A DNA stretch of 64,000 nt, from the NCBI GenBank assembly GCA_034505495.1, contig JAPDQV010000001.1, positions 62,001-126,000 of the forward strand, read 5' to 3'. This stretch comes from a candidate division KSB1 bacterium (GTDB taxonomy: Bacteria > Zhuqueibacterota > Zhuqueibacteria > Residuimicrobiales > Krinioviventaceae). Both the position numbers and the translations under genes were made by a program. This document shows, piece after piece, positions 49,253-60,607 of this stretch. Each line of letters opens with the position of its first letter. Position 1 is the stretch's first letter. The notes beneath the pieces are model-generated. The model made no database searches and had not been told where the DNA came from. It saw only the letters and a list, made by a program, of their open reading frames with translations.

Positions 49253-52246
49253 CTATCTGATAATTAGTATCTTCTGCATTCTTTTTTCTTCTTTCGTGGA
49301 AAGAATAACAAAATAGATACCTGAAGGTAAATAAAAGGGTTTCCAATTTAGCAATAAAGTTTCATCTATTTCCCCTTCATAAAGATCTTTTATTTTTCTT
49401 CCCAATAGATCCGTTATTGTAATAAAGCATTTTTGTGTTGTCTTTCCTTTGATATAAATCGTTGCAGAGCTATTCATTGGGTTAGGATATACAGATAAAC
49501 TCAAAGGTAGGCATTCTTGTTGTTCAGCGTCGATTTCTCCGCGAATGGTATTTGGAAAACCGGGTGTACCACCGTTATAAGAAGCAAACCAATTTTCCGC
49601 TTTAGAGTTATCTAACCAAGGATAACGCAGCGCCAAAGTAGCTCCCTTTCCGTTTGCTGCCGCGGGCCATGGCCAAACACTGCCGAAGCGTAGGGAATCT
49701 ATCAAGTTGCCTTTATCGTCCAATAAAGCAATAAAGTCTCCTTTACTGCTCAAACCAAAAGGCAAATCTCCAAGGGAAGCGAAATTTTTTCCCCATATTG
49801 TTTGAAAAGAAGCCTGATTTCTGCAGACGACGAGATACTGATACGGTCCAATGCAACAACCTGAAGGAAAAGAGAAATCGCTTTTAAAGTCAGTCAGCTT
49901 CCAAAAGGAGATATCGATCGTACGGTCTTGAGGATTATAAAGCTCAATCCAGTCCTCGGCGTTTAGATAAGGAGGAGAGTTGTAATTAATTTCATTGATA
50001 ATCAAATAAGGAATTGTTTCATCCTTAACGAAAAAGGCAGTCAAAACGGAATCTCTATCGAGACTAATTAAAACTGACGAGGATTCATCAATTCCATTCC
50101 ATGAAGAAAATCGATAACCAGGTAAAGCCGATGCGCGCAAAGAAAGCGCCACATCATGAAAATAAAGACCTTTCCAAGATGGAACATTAATAGTTAATGA
50201 ATTAAGGCTAATACTGCCGCTTTGCGGCGGCTCAATGCGCAGCTGCAGTTCGGACGCTCCGCTCAATTTAAACTCATGCAGAACATGGTCAAAAAGGTAA
50301 TTTCTTCTCAGCTGCAAAAATTTTTTTACAACATCGCAATTTTTCATCCACTGTGTTTTTTGACCACCCCATCTCTGTAAATGCCGATCAATTTCGGGTT
50401 CCAATGTACTTTGAACGGATTTAAAAATTGCCAGAGAGGAATCCGGTGAAAAGCGGGTATTCAACAAATCGGCAAGATAATTGATAAACATCTCGCGAAA
50501 ACCTTGATTTTCGAGAATTTTTCGGAATAAAAAGGTAGACTCCGGAGGGTTCGGCCAGGAAGGACCATTCTCCTCTCGGTAATAAGCGAGCGTGTTGTCC
50601 CGGTAGCCGTCTTCGGGCGCATAATGATAATTTGGAACGAATAATCGCAGTCCGAAGCTGTGGTCTACATCGTATAGAATCCAACGATATAAGCCCGGCT
50701 CAGAATTAGGGCGCCAAAATTTACAGTTGTGCCCAGGACCGTCGTGGTTGGCTAAGATAATCTGGACTGCCATGTAAGTCAAATAGTTCTTTACATCTAT
50801 TATCTCGGCAACATAGTCGGCGTTTTTTTGTATGGAAAGAGAATGGCCCTTGAGAAAATCTATTAAAGCGTTGAAATGTGTTGCATCGCCTTGGACAGCC
50901 AAGGGATAAAGACGATGATAATCGTCGAGAAGATCGATTTTATCAGGATCTACACCATAATGTTCGGCAAGATAGTGTTCATTGATTTTTTCGCGAAGAT
51001 TATAAATTCCCCAATAATCGCCGTTGATATAAAGATGACACGGCCGATAAGCCTGGAACTCAAGATCAATCCCGTACAATAGACGAGCAGCCAATCCGTC
51101 GCGAAACTGCACGCCGCCTTCATTGTGTGTGTTATCGCTCCCGCCGTTGCGAAGCAAAAACGACTTGAAACGGCAAATCGGATAATCGGGAAATAAAGGA
51201 TAATGCAGCTCTTCAATGCCATAGGCACGGCGTATAAAGACCGCAAAGGACTTTTGCGGCAATTTTCGGCTTGTTTTTCCAAACATTCTGACGCCGGCAT
51301 CAATGCTGAAACCTAAACGGCCGTCCGGTTCAAAAAGCTCAATGTGAACGGGACGCTCCCAGTCTTCCCAATAATTGGCCGGTGGCTGTACGGGATTATC
51401 AGGATAACCGCCGAGCTTGGTTCCGTTACCTTCTACATAGATACCAATATCTGCATCAAACAGATTTGCCGGATGCGTGCTTAACGAGACAACCGGCAGG
51501 CCTAATTTTGGCGAAATGAAATAGCTTTGAGTAACTACTGGTCCTAGTCTCCCCTCCTTGTCTTTGACGCGCGCTCTAATGACCGTTGTTTTGGTCACCT
51601 TGAGACGATTCTGATAGATCGATGCGCCGAGGTGAGGAAGAGAGCCGTCCATCGTAAAGATAATTGAAAAAGGTTCAGGAACGCTTATTGAAACCTCTAT
51701 AGGATGAGCGTAAAAACCTGAAGCAGGGGAAAAGTCCGGTACTACATGAGACAGTTGCGACAAAGGGTCAGAGTTAGGCATACCCGGAGTCGGAGTTGCG
51801 GTTATAGACCAGCGGTCACTGAACCTGCCATACGATTGATCGGCTGCAAGGGCTGGTACGGAAACACTGTCGAGCAATTGTCCTGTCGGTGAAAACAAAA
51901 AGAGCGTTTCACCTTTGGAAGAAATCTTGAAATTTGTGTGCAGTATGCCATTTCTGCGGTCTTTTCCCGAGGCATAAACCAAAAGAAAACTGCCTGACGG
52001 AAGAGTGATTTTGGGGAAAACCCATTTTGATGGAATTTTTACATCATCAGAAAGGAAATAATTTGACAGAGAGATAGACGAATTGGAAGGGTTATAGAGC
52101 TCAATCCAATCCGTATAATCTCCGTCTTCATCTTTAACCGTCAAAGTATTAAATGATAAAACCTCATTGAGTATCGGATATTGCGCCTGAACCGTCGTCA
52201 ATAAGAGAAAAGCGAAAAAATAAAATCGATTTAAATTCATATTCAT
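49253..52246 (-). CDS. Secreted CotH-kinase protein with lamin-tail domains and sorting tail
   Basis: 997 residues from the ATG at 52246, which gives a signal peptide (LNRFYFFAFLLLTTVQAQ). In order: lamin-tail domain 1 (LNEVLSFNTLTVKDEDGDYTD, WIELYNPSN), a chitobiase-type C-terminal-like module (PIEVSISVPEPFSIIFTMDGS), a CotH kinase-like domain (MFGKTSRKLPQKSFAVF, LLRNGGSDNTH, YDVDHSFGLRLF), a beta module (SGSISLNSLTINVP), lamin-tail domain 2 (LIINEINYNSPPYLNAEDWI) and a C-terminal tail (LSVYPNPMNSSATIYIKG ... GIYFVIL). CotH-type kinases phosphorylate secreted proteins in spore formers; the role here is open. An intrinsic terminator lies 13 bases before the ATG. Confidence 0.82.
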   Translation of the reverse strand: MNMNLNRFYFFAFLLLTTVQAQYPILNEVLSFNTLTVKDEDGDYTDWIELYNPSNSSISLSNYFLSDDVKIPSKWVFPKITLPSGSFLLVYASGKDRRNGILHTNFKISSKGETLFLFSPTGQLLDSVSVPALAADQSYGRFSDRWSITATPTPGMPNSDPLSQLSHVVPDFSPASGFYAHPIEVSISVPEPFSIIFTMDGSLPHLGASIYQNRLKVTKTTVIRARVKDKEGRLGPVVTQSYFISPKLGLPVVSLSTHPANLFDADIGIYVEGNGTKLGGYPDNPVQPPANYWEDWERPVHIELFEPDGRLGFSIDAGVRMFGKTSRKLPQKSFAVFIRRAYGIEELHYPLFPDYPICRFKSFLLRNGGSDNTHNEGGVQFRDGLAARLLYGIDLEFQAYRPCHLYINGDYWGIYNLREKINEHYLAEHYGVDPDKIDLLDDYHRLYPLAVQGDATHFNALIDFLKGHSLSIQKNADYVAEIIDVKNYLTYMAVQIILANHDGPGHNCKFWRPNSEPGLYRWILYDVDHSFGLRLFVPNYHYAPEDGYRDNTLAYYREENGPSWPNPPESTFLFRKILENQGFREMFINYLADLLNTRFSPDSSLAIFKSVQSTLEPEIDRHLQRWGGQKTQWMKNCDVVKKFLQLRRNYLFDHVLHEFKLSGASELQLRIEPPQSGSISLNSLTINVPSWKGLYFHDVALSLRASALPGYRFSSWNGIDESSSVLISLDRDSVLTAFFVKDETIPYLIINEINYNSPPYLNAEDWIELYNPQDRTIDISFWKLTDFKSDFSFPSGCCIGPYQYLVVCRNQASFQTIWGKNFASLGDLPFGLSSKGDFIALLDDKGNLIDSLRFGSVWPWPAAANGKGATLALRYPWLDNSKAENWFASYNGGTPGFPNTIRGEIDAEQQECLPLSLSVYPNPMNSSATIYIKGKTTQKCFITITDLLGRKIKDLYEGEIDETLLLNWKPFYLPSGIYFVILSTKEEKRMQKILIIR

Positions 52247-52258
52247 ATCTTTTGAATG

Positions 52259-52282
52259 AAAAAAGGGCGCCTCAAGGCGCCC
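52259..52282 (-). terminator. Rho-independent terminator between the GATase-like and CotH genes
   Basis: Stem GGGCGCC (52265-52271) with GGCGCCC (52276-52282), loop of four, followed on the minus strand by a run of six Ts (52259-52264). It ends the upstream gene but stands only 13 bases before the CotH start codon, so it may act as an attenuator. Confidence 0.85.
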
Positions 52283-52336
52283 TGACCAGTTTGATAAACC
52301 TTGAAAAAACAATTCTAATTTCTGCAAATCAACCTG

Positions 52337-53344
52337 TTATTTAAGTAATGTCATTTTTCTGTTCAGTTTGTGATTATCGGCTGTCAGCTCATAGACATAG
52401 ACGCCGGCAGATAAAGCTGAAGCATCAAAGACCACTCTATGAGCTCCGGCAGGAAGGTGATCATTTACTAATTCAGCTACTTTTCTGCCGTTTAGATCGA
52501 ACAATGCGAGCTGAACTCGGCCGGCAAAGGGAAGCTCAAATTCGATTGAGGTCGTTGGGTTGAAGGGGTTGGGATAGTTTTGATGCAAAGCCATACCCAT
52601 GGGTACAGCGGGTTTTTCGGCTTTGGTTTGGTCTTTGTCTTTATAAAGGCACCAGTCAATGGAAGCCTGCCAAAGCTTCCAACCTATTTCGTTGAAATAT
52701 GCGGCGCCGTTATCGTTCCAACCGGCAAAATAACGACGCTCCGCTGCTTCGGTGCCGTCCGCCATCACTGCACCCTTTTCATAGCAGTATATGGCGCCGT
52801 AAATAATCGTTGCGATTTCTTCGTCGCCAGGAACGGGGACATATTCAGCAATTACTACTCCTTCTTCACTTGGATAACCTTGACCACTTTGGATTTCGTA
52901 AAAGTCAAAAGGCTCGACTTCGCCGGTTAAGCCGGCAGCCAGAAAATGACCTTCGGCGCGAATAACAATCGGTCGTTGTTTGGGCTGAAAGTGCCGCATC
53001 GCGTCGGTGTCCAGCGTCATACCCATATCGTCCTGAGCGTAAGGCTCGATCATAATCACCGGCACCGCAACGTTTTTGAATTTGTTCGTTACCTTTGAAG
53101 AGGAAACGGTAGAAGAAACATACACCAAATCCATTCCATCCGCCCACGTGGAATCAACATCAGAATCCAATCCGGTCAGCACGTCATAGCCTTGGGATTG
53201 CATTCGATCCAAAATCGCGCTATCACCCTCTCCCCAGGTCTCGTTGGTTACGAGCAAGATTTTAACCTTTTTCTCATCTTGTGCATAGACAAAAGCCGAA
53301 AGAAAAGCCAACATCGTCAGGACAACTCTGTAGCTCTTTTTCAT
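52337..53344 (-). CDS. Secreted GATase/ThuA-like protein with C-terminal sorting tail
   Basis: 335 residues with a signal peptide (VLTMLAFLSAFVYAQDE). The N-terminal domain alternates strands and helices (KVKILLVTNETWGEGDSAIL, GMDLVYVSSTVSSSKV, VAVPVIMIEPYAQDDMGM), as in flavodoxin/GATase1-like folds, with no obvious catalytic Cys. After a short linker comes a clear type-A sorting tail: LHQNYPNPFNPTTSIEFELP, FDLNGRKVAELV, SAGVYVYEL and a basic end (RKMTLLK). It is thus secreted or surface-attached. GAGAGGTG precedes the ATG and a good promoter lies about 50 bases upstream. Confidence 0.75.
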   Translation of the reverse strand: MKKSYRVVLTMLAFLSAFVYAQDEKKVKILLVTNETWGEGDSAILDRMQSQGYDVLTGLDSDVDSTWADGMDLVYVSSTVSSSKVTNKFKNVAVPVIMIEPYAQDDMGMTLDTDAMRHFQPKQRPIVIRAEGHFLAAGLTGEVEPFDFYEIQSGQGYPSEEGVVIAEYVPVPGDEEIATIIYGAIYCYEKGAVMADGTEAAERRYFAGWNDNGAAYFNEIGWKLWQASIDWCLYKDKDQTKAEKPAVPMGMALHQNYPNPFNPTTSIEFELPFAGRVQLALFDLNGRKVAELVNDHLPAGAHRVVFDASALSAGVYVYELTADNHKLNRKMTLLK

Positions 53345-53390
53345 CGCGCACCTCTCAAATAATTCATTTTGTTAAGAAATTGTTAATCAA

Positions 53391-53418
53391 ATTTTAAAAA
53401 TTTTTTCCGCCAAGTCAA
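53391..53418 (-). promoter_or_regulatory. Sigma70-type promoter of the GATase-like secreted gene
   Basis: On the minus strand TTGACT (53413-53418) and TAAAAT (53391-53396) are spaced by 16 bases, about 47 bases before the ATG at 53344; each hexamer has five of six consensus bases. Confidence 0.55.
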
Positions 53419-53676
53419 CAAAAAACTGATGAATCGGCTAATAAATCTCCTGCTTGAAAAATCATTTATGTTGAGAAAGCTGAAAAATCGTTATGTCGTT
53501 TTTTAAGCTGGGAAAATCGATGATATCGTAATTGGGGAAGGCAAAAATAGAAACTTTTGACCCCGCTAGAATCGAATATGCTTTTCCGTAATAGAAACCT
53601 GCGTCTCCAAGCGCGATGGAAGACAGAAGTTTCGAAAATATAGTGTTGATTCCCTACTGATAGGCAATGTTGCGAC
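53419..53676. other. Intergenic stretch without recognised features
   Basis: This is the rest of the 332-base gap between two minus-strand secreted-protein genes. I see no coding signal, tRNA, strong hairpin or repeat here. Confidence 0.5.
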
Positions 53677-55488
53677 TTATTCTCCGTTTAATAGGCGGGA
53701 AGGATTGACCTTCTCCATAATAAGCCGGCTTTTTTCATCTTGGCCGTCCCAGACGATTGAATGAAATCCTTGTGACATTTGGCTGTCGATCAACTTGACC
53801 AATTCTTTGTCGTCCAAGATCGGTATATCTGCCTTGGCGGAATCCATTTTCGGCAATTCATAGCCGATTGGTTTTGATCGATAGGCTGATGCTCTGGACA
53901 TGACAGAAAGCGGCGTTGGTTCCAACATGCGCTCATCACCCGCCAAAAATACATTTTTTCGACTTAAAACAAAATTGAGCGGTTCGCAGCGTATACCTTT
54001 GGCCACATACTTGTAGTAAATAGCCGGCAAAGCGCTCATGCTTTGTGAAAATACGCCGATGCGCCAATCACCTTCCAGCGATATATTTAAGGCATATTCT
54101 CCTCGATCGTTGGAGCGGGTAATCAAATGCGCCGCAGGTGAGTTTTCCCATGCATGCCTGGCTACAATCCAAACTCCGACTAACGGTTTACCGCGCTCAT
54201 CCAGGACCTTCCCCCGAAGCGTCATAAGGGATGTCTCGGCGGCAAAGTTTAAAGTATGAGATGCGTTGTGATCGATCCTCCGGTTTGGATTTGGCAGTGG
54301 AACTAGAGAAGAACCGCCTTCGTTTTGCGCGAAAAGCCTGACGAGCGAAGCGTTGCCCATACCCAATGCATAGCCGGCATCTGCATTTGAAAGGCTATGA
54401 TAAAATTTTTGGAGTTTTTCGGAGTCAGCCCAACATACAACTTTAGCCGGCGCATCGTTTTCCTCGGCCTTGTTGCAGGTGAAGATTCTCGAACTGGACT
54501 GCGTGCTGAGTAAAAAGTGGAAATTTTGCGCAACGATTTCACCTTTCTCGGCGCGAAAAGTAAATTGGGATGGCATTGCAGAATATAATTCCGGCATGTA
54601 AATGCTTGAGAGTTTGTCATTGGTCTGATCAATGTCGACGACGTAATCGCCGGGTTCGATGCCGAGGACAAACTCGCCTTTTTCATCAGTAACACCTTGA
54701 AAAAGCTGCCCGCTGTCTTTTTTCTTCGCTATTACGGCGATTCCTGAAGCGGGTATGTCATTATCCAAATAAACCTTGCCGGAAAAAAATGTATCATAAG
54801 GCTTGATGAAAAAATTCAATTCGGAAAATTTGTCTACGCCGACGCGTTGAGAGCATGGTTTGCAATCAGCATTGAGGTCGACAAAATAATCAGCTTGCGG
54901 CAGTGAAATTGAATAAAAGCCGTTTTGGTCCGTTACGGCACGATAGCAGGCCGGCGGTATGGATTCGCTGACAAATTTTATAACAACTCCTGAAATCGGT
55001 TTACCGGTTGCTTCATCGCATACCTTTCCATAGACACCGCTTGTCCCTTGAGGAAGATTCCAATCAATAAATGCTGTGGCAAAACTTTTATCGCTGTCGG
55101 TAATTTTGACAATCCAGCTTTGTCTGCATCCAGGATTCCACCTTTTATCAAAATAAATTGATGCTTTTACGAAGCCGTCTGCAAGCGTTTCATCGCCGGG
55201 AATTGCATCGATTCTCGAATCGCCGTCAATAATAGTCCCAAGGCCGTCGACGAAAGTATGGAAAAAGACGCGTGGTTCGTCAAAGTCAATGCGTCCGTTT
55301 CGGTTTACGTCATGAAAAATTTCACAATAAGCAGTGTTACCGATTGAGCCAACGTCGAAACATATTGTTACATGGGTCGGCAAATTCTTCACTTCGAGCT
55401 TTTCATTTTGATCAAATCTAACAAAGGTTACCGAATGAGCGACAGAACAAACAATCAAAATCATCAATGTGTACAGCCGAATTTTCAT
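53677..55488 (-). CDS. Secreted protein with repeated carboxypeptidase-regulatory-like domains
   Basis: 603 residues from the ATG at 55488 (GAGGAATCT upstream) with a signal peptide (LYTLMILIVCSVAHS). After a beta domain with a calcium-type DVNRNGRIDFDEP motif come several CarboxypepD_reg-like modules: GVYGKVCDEATGKPISGVVI, FFSGKVYLDNDIPASGIAVIA and LRGKVLDERGKPLVGVWIVA. Each is followed by a GxYxLxLxxGDY-type ending. These are binding or structural beta sandwiches. The C-terminus (HSIVWDGQDEKSRLIMEKV) looks like the beginning of a FlgD/sorting-type tail that stops early. The function is unknown. Confidence 0.7.
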   Translation of the reverse strand: MKIRLYTLMILIVCSVAHSVTFVRFDQNEKLEVKNLPTHVTICFDVGSIGNTAYCEIFHDVNRNGRIDFDEPRVFFHTFVDGLGTIIDGDSRIDAIPGDETLADGFVKASIYFDKRWNPGCRQSWIVKITDSDKSFATAFIDWNLPQGTSGVYGKVCDEATGKPISGVVIKFVSESIPPACYRAVTDQNGFYSISLPQADYFVDLNADCKPCSQRVGVDKFSELNFFIKPYDTFFSGKVYLDNDIPASGIAVIAKKKDSGQLFQGVTDEKGEFVLGIEPGDYVVDIDQTNDKLSSIYMPELYSAMPSQFTFRAEKGEIVAQNFHFLLSTQSSSRIFTCNKAEENDAPAKVVCWADSEKLQKFYHSLSNADAGYALGMGNASLVRLFAQNEGGSSLVPLPNPNRRIDHNASHTLNFAAETSLMTLRGKVLDERGKPLVGVWIVARHAWENSPAAHLITRSNDRGEYALNISLEGDWRIGVFSQSMSALPAIYYKYVAKGIRCEPLNFVLSRKNVFLAGDERMLEPTPLSVMSRASAYRSKPIGYELPKMDSAKADIPILDDKELVKLIDSQMSQGFHSIVWDGQDEKSRLIMEKVNPSRLLNGE

Positions 55489-55664
55489 AGATTCCTCATT
55501 ACGTAAAAACAATGAGTTATATTATTTTAAAGTTCACGAGAAAAACTTTTAATTAGAAAGCATTTTCGGTTACTTAAGGCAAAAGCTCTTTGTTTAACTT
55601 GAGGCGTTTTTCTTGTTGAAAATGGAGATGCAATTTAAAGGCCGGCAATGGGCAGGCGGAAGGA

Positions 55665-58486
<2,822 letters not shown>

Positions 58487-58505
58487 TCACTTTTCCCCGA
58501 AAGTT

Positions 58506-59411
58506 TCAAGCTTTACTTTTAGTAAATAGCGCCTTGATGACGTACAGAGCAATTTTGGGGTTTTCCTTCATTCTTCTCATACAATAGGCATACCACTGTC
58601 TTCCGAAAGGCACATAGACGCGCAGGCGATGCCCTGCGGAAACGATAATACGCCGTAGCTCCTCATCCACACCCAAAAGCATCTGAAACTCGTATTGATC
58701 GCGGCGAAGGGAATAGGCCTCGATTAGGCGAAGCGCGTGCCAAACGAGACGTTCATCGTGCGTGGCTATGCCCACATAAGCGCCATGCTTGATCGCCGTC
58801 TCTAAAAGCAAAACAAAATTGTCGTTGATAATTTGCGGATCTTTAAATGCAATGCGTCGCTTCTCAACGTAAATTCCTTTGCAGATGCGGAAATTTGCCG
58901 GTCGTTGAACGAGTGACAAAAGATCATCATGGGAACGGCGCAGATAGGCCTGAATAGCCACGCCGACGTTGCCGTACTCACGGCGCAGCTGATCATAAAT
59001 GGCAAGCGTGGCGGTTGTACACGAGGAATCCTCCATGTCGATACGGACAAAATTGCCGAGTTGCGCCGCTTCACTTACGATCCGACGAATATTATTCAAA
59101 CAAAACGTCTCGTCGATCAGCAGGCCGAGTTGCGTCGGTTTGAGAGAAATGTTGCAGTCCAATCCTTGCTCGCGAATAGTATGCAGTACGCGGATATATT
59201 CTGCAACAGCTGCTTCGGCATCTTGGCGATTTCGGGTACTTTCTCCAAGAACATCCATCGTCGCAAGAATGCCGTCCTGATTAAGAGAACGCACCACACG
59301 CACGCCGTCTTCGAGCGTGCTTCCGGCCACATAACGACGGGAAAAGATATGGACGATCGGTTTGGGGACCAAAGGCATAAAAAAGATTACCATCCGATTC
59401 AAAAAGTTCAT
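58506..59411 (-). CDS. Proline dehydrogenase (PRODH)
   Basis: 301 residues, the size of monofunctional PutA-like proline dehydrogenases. The beta/alpha barrel shows ATMDVLGESTRNRQDAE, NISLKPTQLGLLID, VRIDMEDSSCTTATL, VAIQAYLRRSHDDL, ICKGIYVEK, IATHDERLV, and the C-terminal RVYVPFGRQWYAYCMRRMKE, whose paired arginines bind the substrate carboxylate. It oxidises proline to pyrroline-5-carboxylate with FAD. It is followed by ligA after 25 bases; no P5C dehydrogenase is nearby. Confidence 0.93.
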   Translation of the reverse strand: MNFLNRMVIFFMPLVPKPIVHIFSRRYVAGSTLEDGVRVVRSLNQDGILATMDVLGESTRNRQDAEAAVAEYIRVLHTIREQGLDCNISLKPTQLGLLIDETFCLNNIRRIVSEAAQLGNFVRIDMEDSSCTTATLAIYDQLRREYGNVGVAIQAYLRRSHDDLLSLVQRPANFRICKGIYVEKRRIAFKDPQIINDNFVLLLETAIKHGAYVGIATHDERLVWHALRLIEAYSLRRDQYEFQMLLGVDEELRRIIVSAGHRLRVYVPFGRQWYAYCMRRMKENPKIALYVIKALFTKSKA

Positions 59412-59709
59412 GGCGGCGCCTCGCTATTGAAATCCGATTATTCCCCATGAGATTTTATTCAGCAGCCGAAAATAGTCGAATTTTTTTCGAATGTCAAGAA
59501 GATCAGAATGATTGAAATTGAAAAAAGCTGCAAGCAGACTTGGATTTTTCGGTTTTCGAAGGTAAAAGTAGAAAAAAGGGAACTCGGCCGGTTATGAATA
59601 AATTTTCACCAATTAATGTATTAGAGATTGGAATGAAAAAAGATGACGGGAAAGGGCAAAGTATATATTCATTTAAACGGTCTTTGAACTGCCGGAGGCA
59701 ACATTTTTC
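59412..59709. other. Intergenic stretch without recognised features
   Basis: Between proline dehydrogenase (-) and the tRNA promoter (+). It is AT-rich with short A- and T-runs. I see no coding signal or stable hairpin. Confidence 0.5.
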
Positions 59710-59738
59710 TTGACTTTAAGGCTAAAACTAACTAATTT
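59710..59738 (+). promoter_or_regulatory. Promoter of tRNA-Phe
   Basis: TTGACT (59710-59715) and TAATTT (59733-59738) are spaced by 17 bases and end 17 bases before the mature tRNA. Confidence 0.5.
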
Positions 59739-59755
59739 TGAAAGTCTTAACGGTC

Positions 59756-59828
<73 letters not shown>

Positions 59829-59839
59829 CCTAAATTAAT

Positions 59840-59873
59840 AAGCCTCATTGCAATCGCGATGAGGCTTTTTTAT
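59840..59873. terminator. Rho-independent terminator after tRNA-Phe
   Basis: AAGCCTCAT (59840-59848) pairs with ATGAGGCTT (59859-59867), followed by TTTTTTATTTT on the plus strand. It may also serve the DUF4249-like gene on the other strand, whose stop is at 59870. Confidence 0.85.
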
Positions 59874-60607
59874 TTTGCATCAAATTGTACGGCTTGGTAA
59901 GCCATGGAGCCGAAAACCCCGATTGCGCCTTCGATGTGCAGCAAGGGATCCCGATTCCTGCGGGATCGAAAATAGTCGTATAAATTTTCGTCCAATGCGC
60001 TTACCTTGAGGGTGTAACGATCAGGGGCCGCAAAAAGAAAGCCGAAAAAAGTCAATTCTGTATCTTCCGAATAGACGGTCATTTCAAAGTCGCCGGTCGG
60101 AGCGTAGACGGTTACGGCGTAGGCACGGGCAAACAGAGCCGGCTGCCATTTGACGCTAAGCATCTGAAAAGCCGGAAGCGTGTCGCCTTTATTAGGGGTA
60201 AGGATTTGCGGTTTACTCGGCATGGTTGTTTCGGCAAAGATTTTTCGGCCGTCCGCCAAAGTGACGTCCAACTGATAGACATACCCTGCTTTCAAAGTCA
60301 GCTTGTCTTGTATGTCGCCGTAATTTCCCTCAAACAGGTGCTTGAATTCCACTTCCTGATCGTTGGAACGTACGATGACGCGGGCGTCGGTTACGGCGCG
60401 GTTGGGAGCAGAGGGGAAATAGTCGGTTACCCGATAAGACCTCTCCAATTTCACATTTTTTTGGTTGTTGTTCAAAATGAGCAGACCAAAGACGTTGATT
60501 TCGGGCTCATAATCAATATTAGGAGCCTGGGGAAGGTCATTACAAGACATCCAGATCAATGCCGCCGGTAAAGCGGTCGCCAGCAGCTTTTTAGAAATCA
60601 AATTCAA
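59870..60607 (-). CDS. DUF4249-like lipoprotein paired with the TonB receptor
   Basis: About 245 residues from a TTG at 60607 (a TTG at 60601 is an alternative), which sits inside the end of the receptor gene. The N-terminus ISKKLLATALPAALIWMSCND is a lipoprotein signal with Cys at the lipobox. The body is beta-rich: INVFGLLILNNNQKNVKLERS, VTDARVIVRSNDQEVEF, LKAGYVYQLDVTLADGRKIF, then a fibronectin-like second half with LSVKWQPALFARAYAVTV. This fits DUF4249, a partner of TonB receptors in the Bacteroidota group. Upstream in-frame ATGs (60712) would overlap the receptor gene heavily and destroy the signal peptide position. Confidence 0.65.
   Translation of the reverse strand: MNLISKKLLATALPAALIWMSCNDLPQAPNIDYEPEINVFGLLILNNNQKNVKLERSYRVTDYFPSAPNRAVTDARVIVRSNDQEVEFKHLFEGNYGDIQDKLTLKAGYVYQLDVTLADGRKIFAETTMPSKPQILTPNKGDTLPAFQMLSVKWQPALFARAYAVTVYAPTGDFEMTVYSEDTELTFFGFLFAAPDRYTLKVSALDENLYDYFRSRRNRDPLLHIEGAIGVFGSMAYQAVQFDAK

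Noticed and set aside
53677-53760. Frameshift in the tail of the carboxypeptidase-regulatory-like gene
   Set aside because: Reading the other frames does not restore a GVYxYRL strand, so decay or a different ending is more likely than a single-base error.
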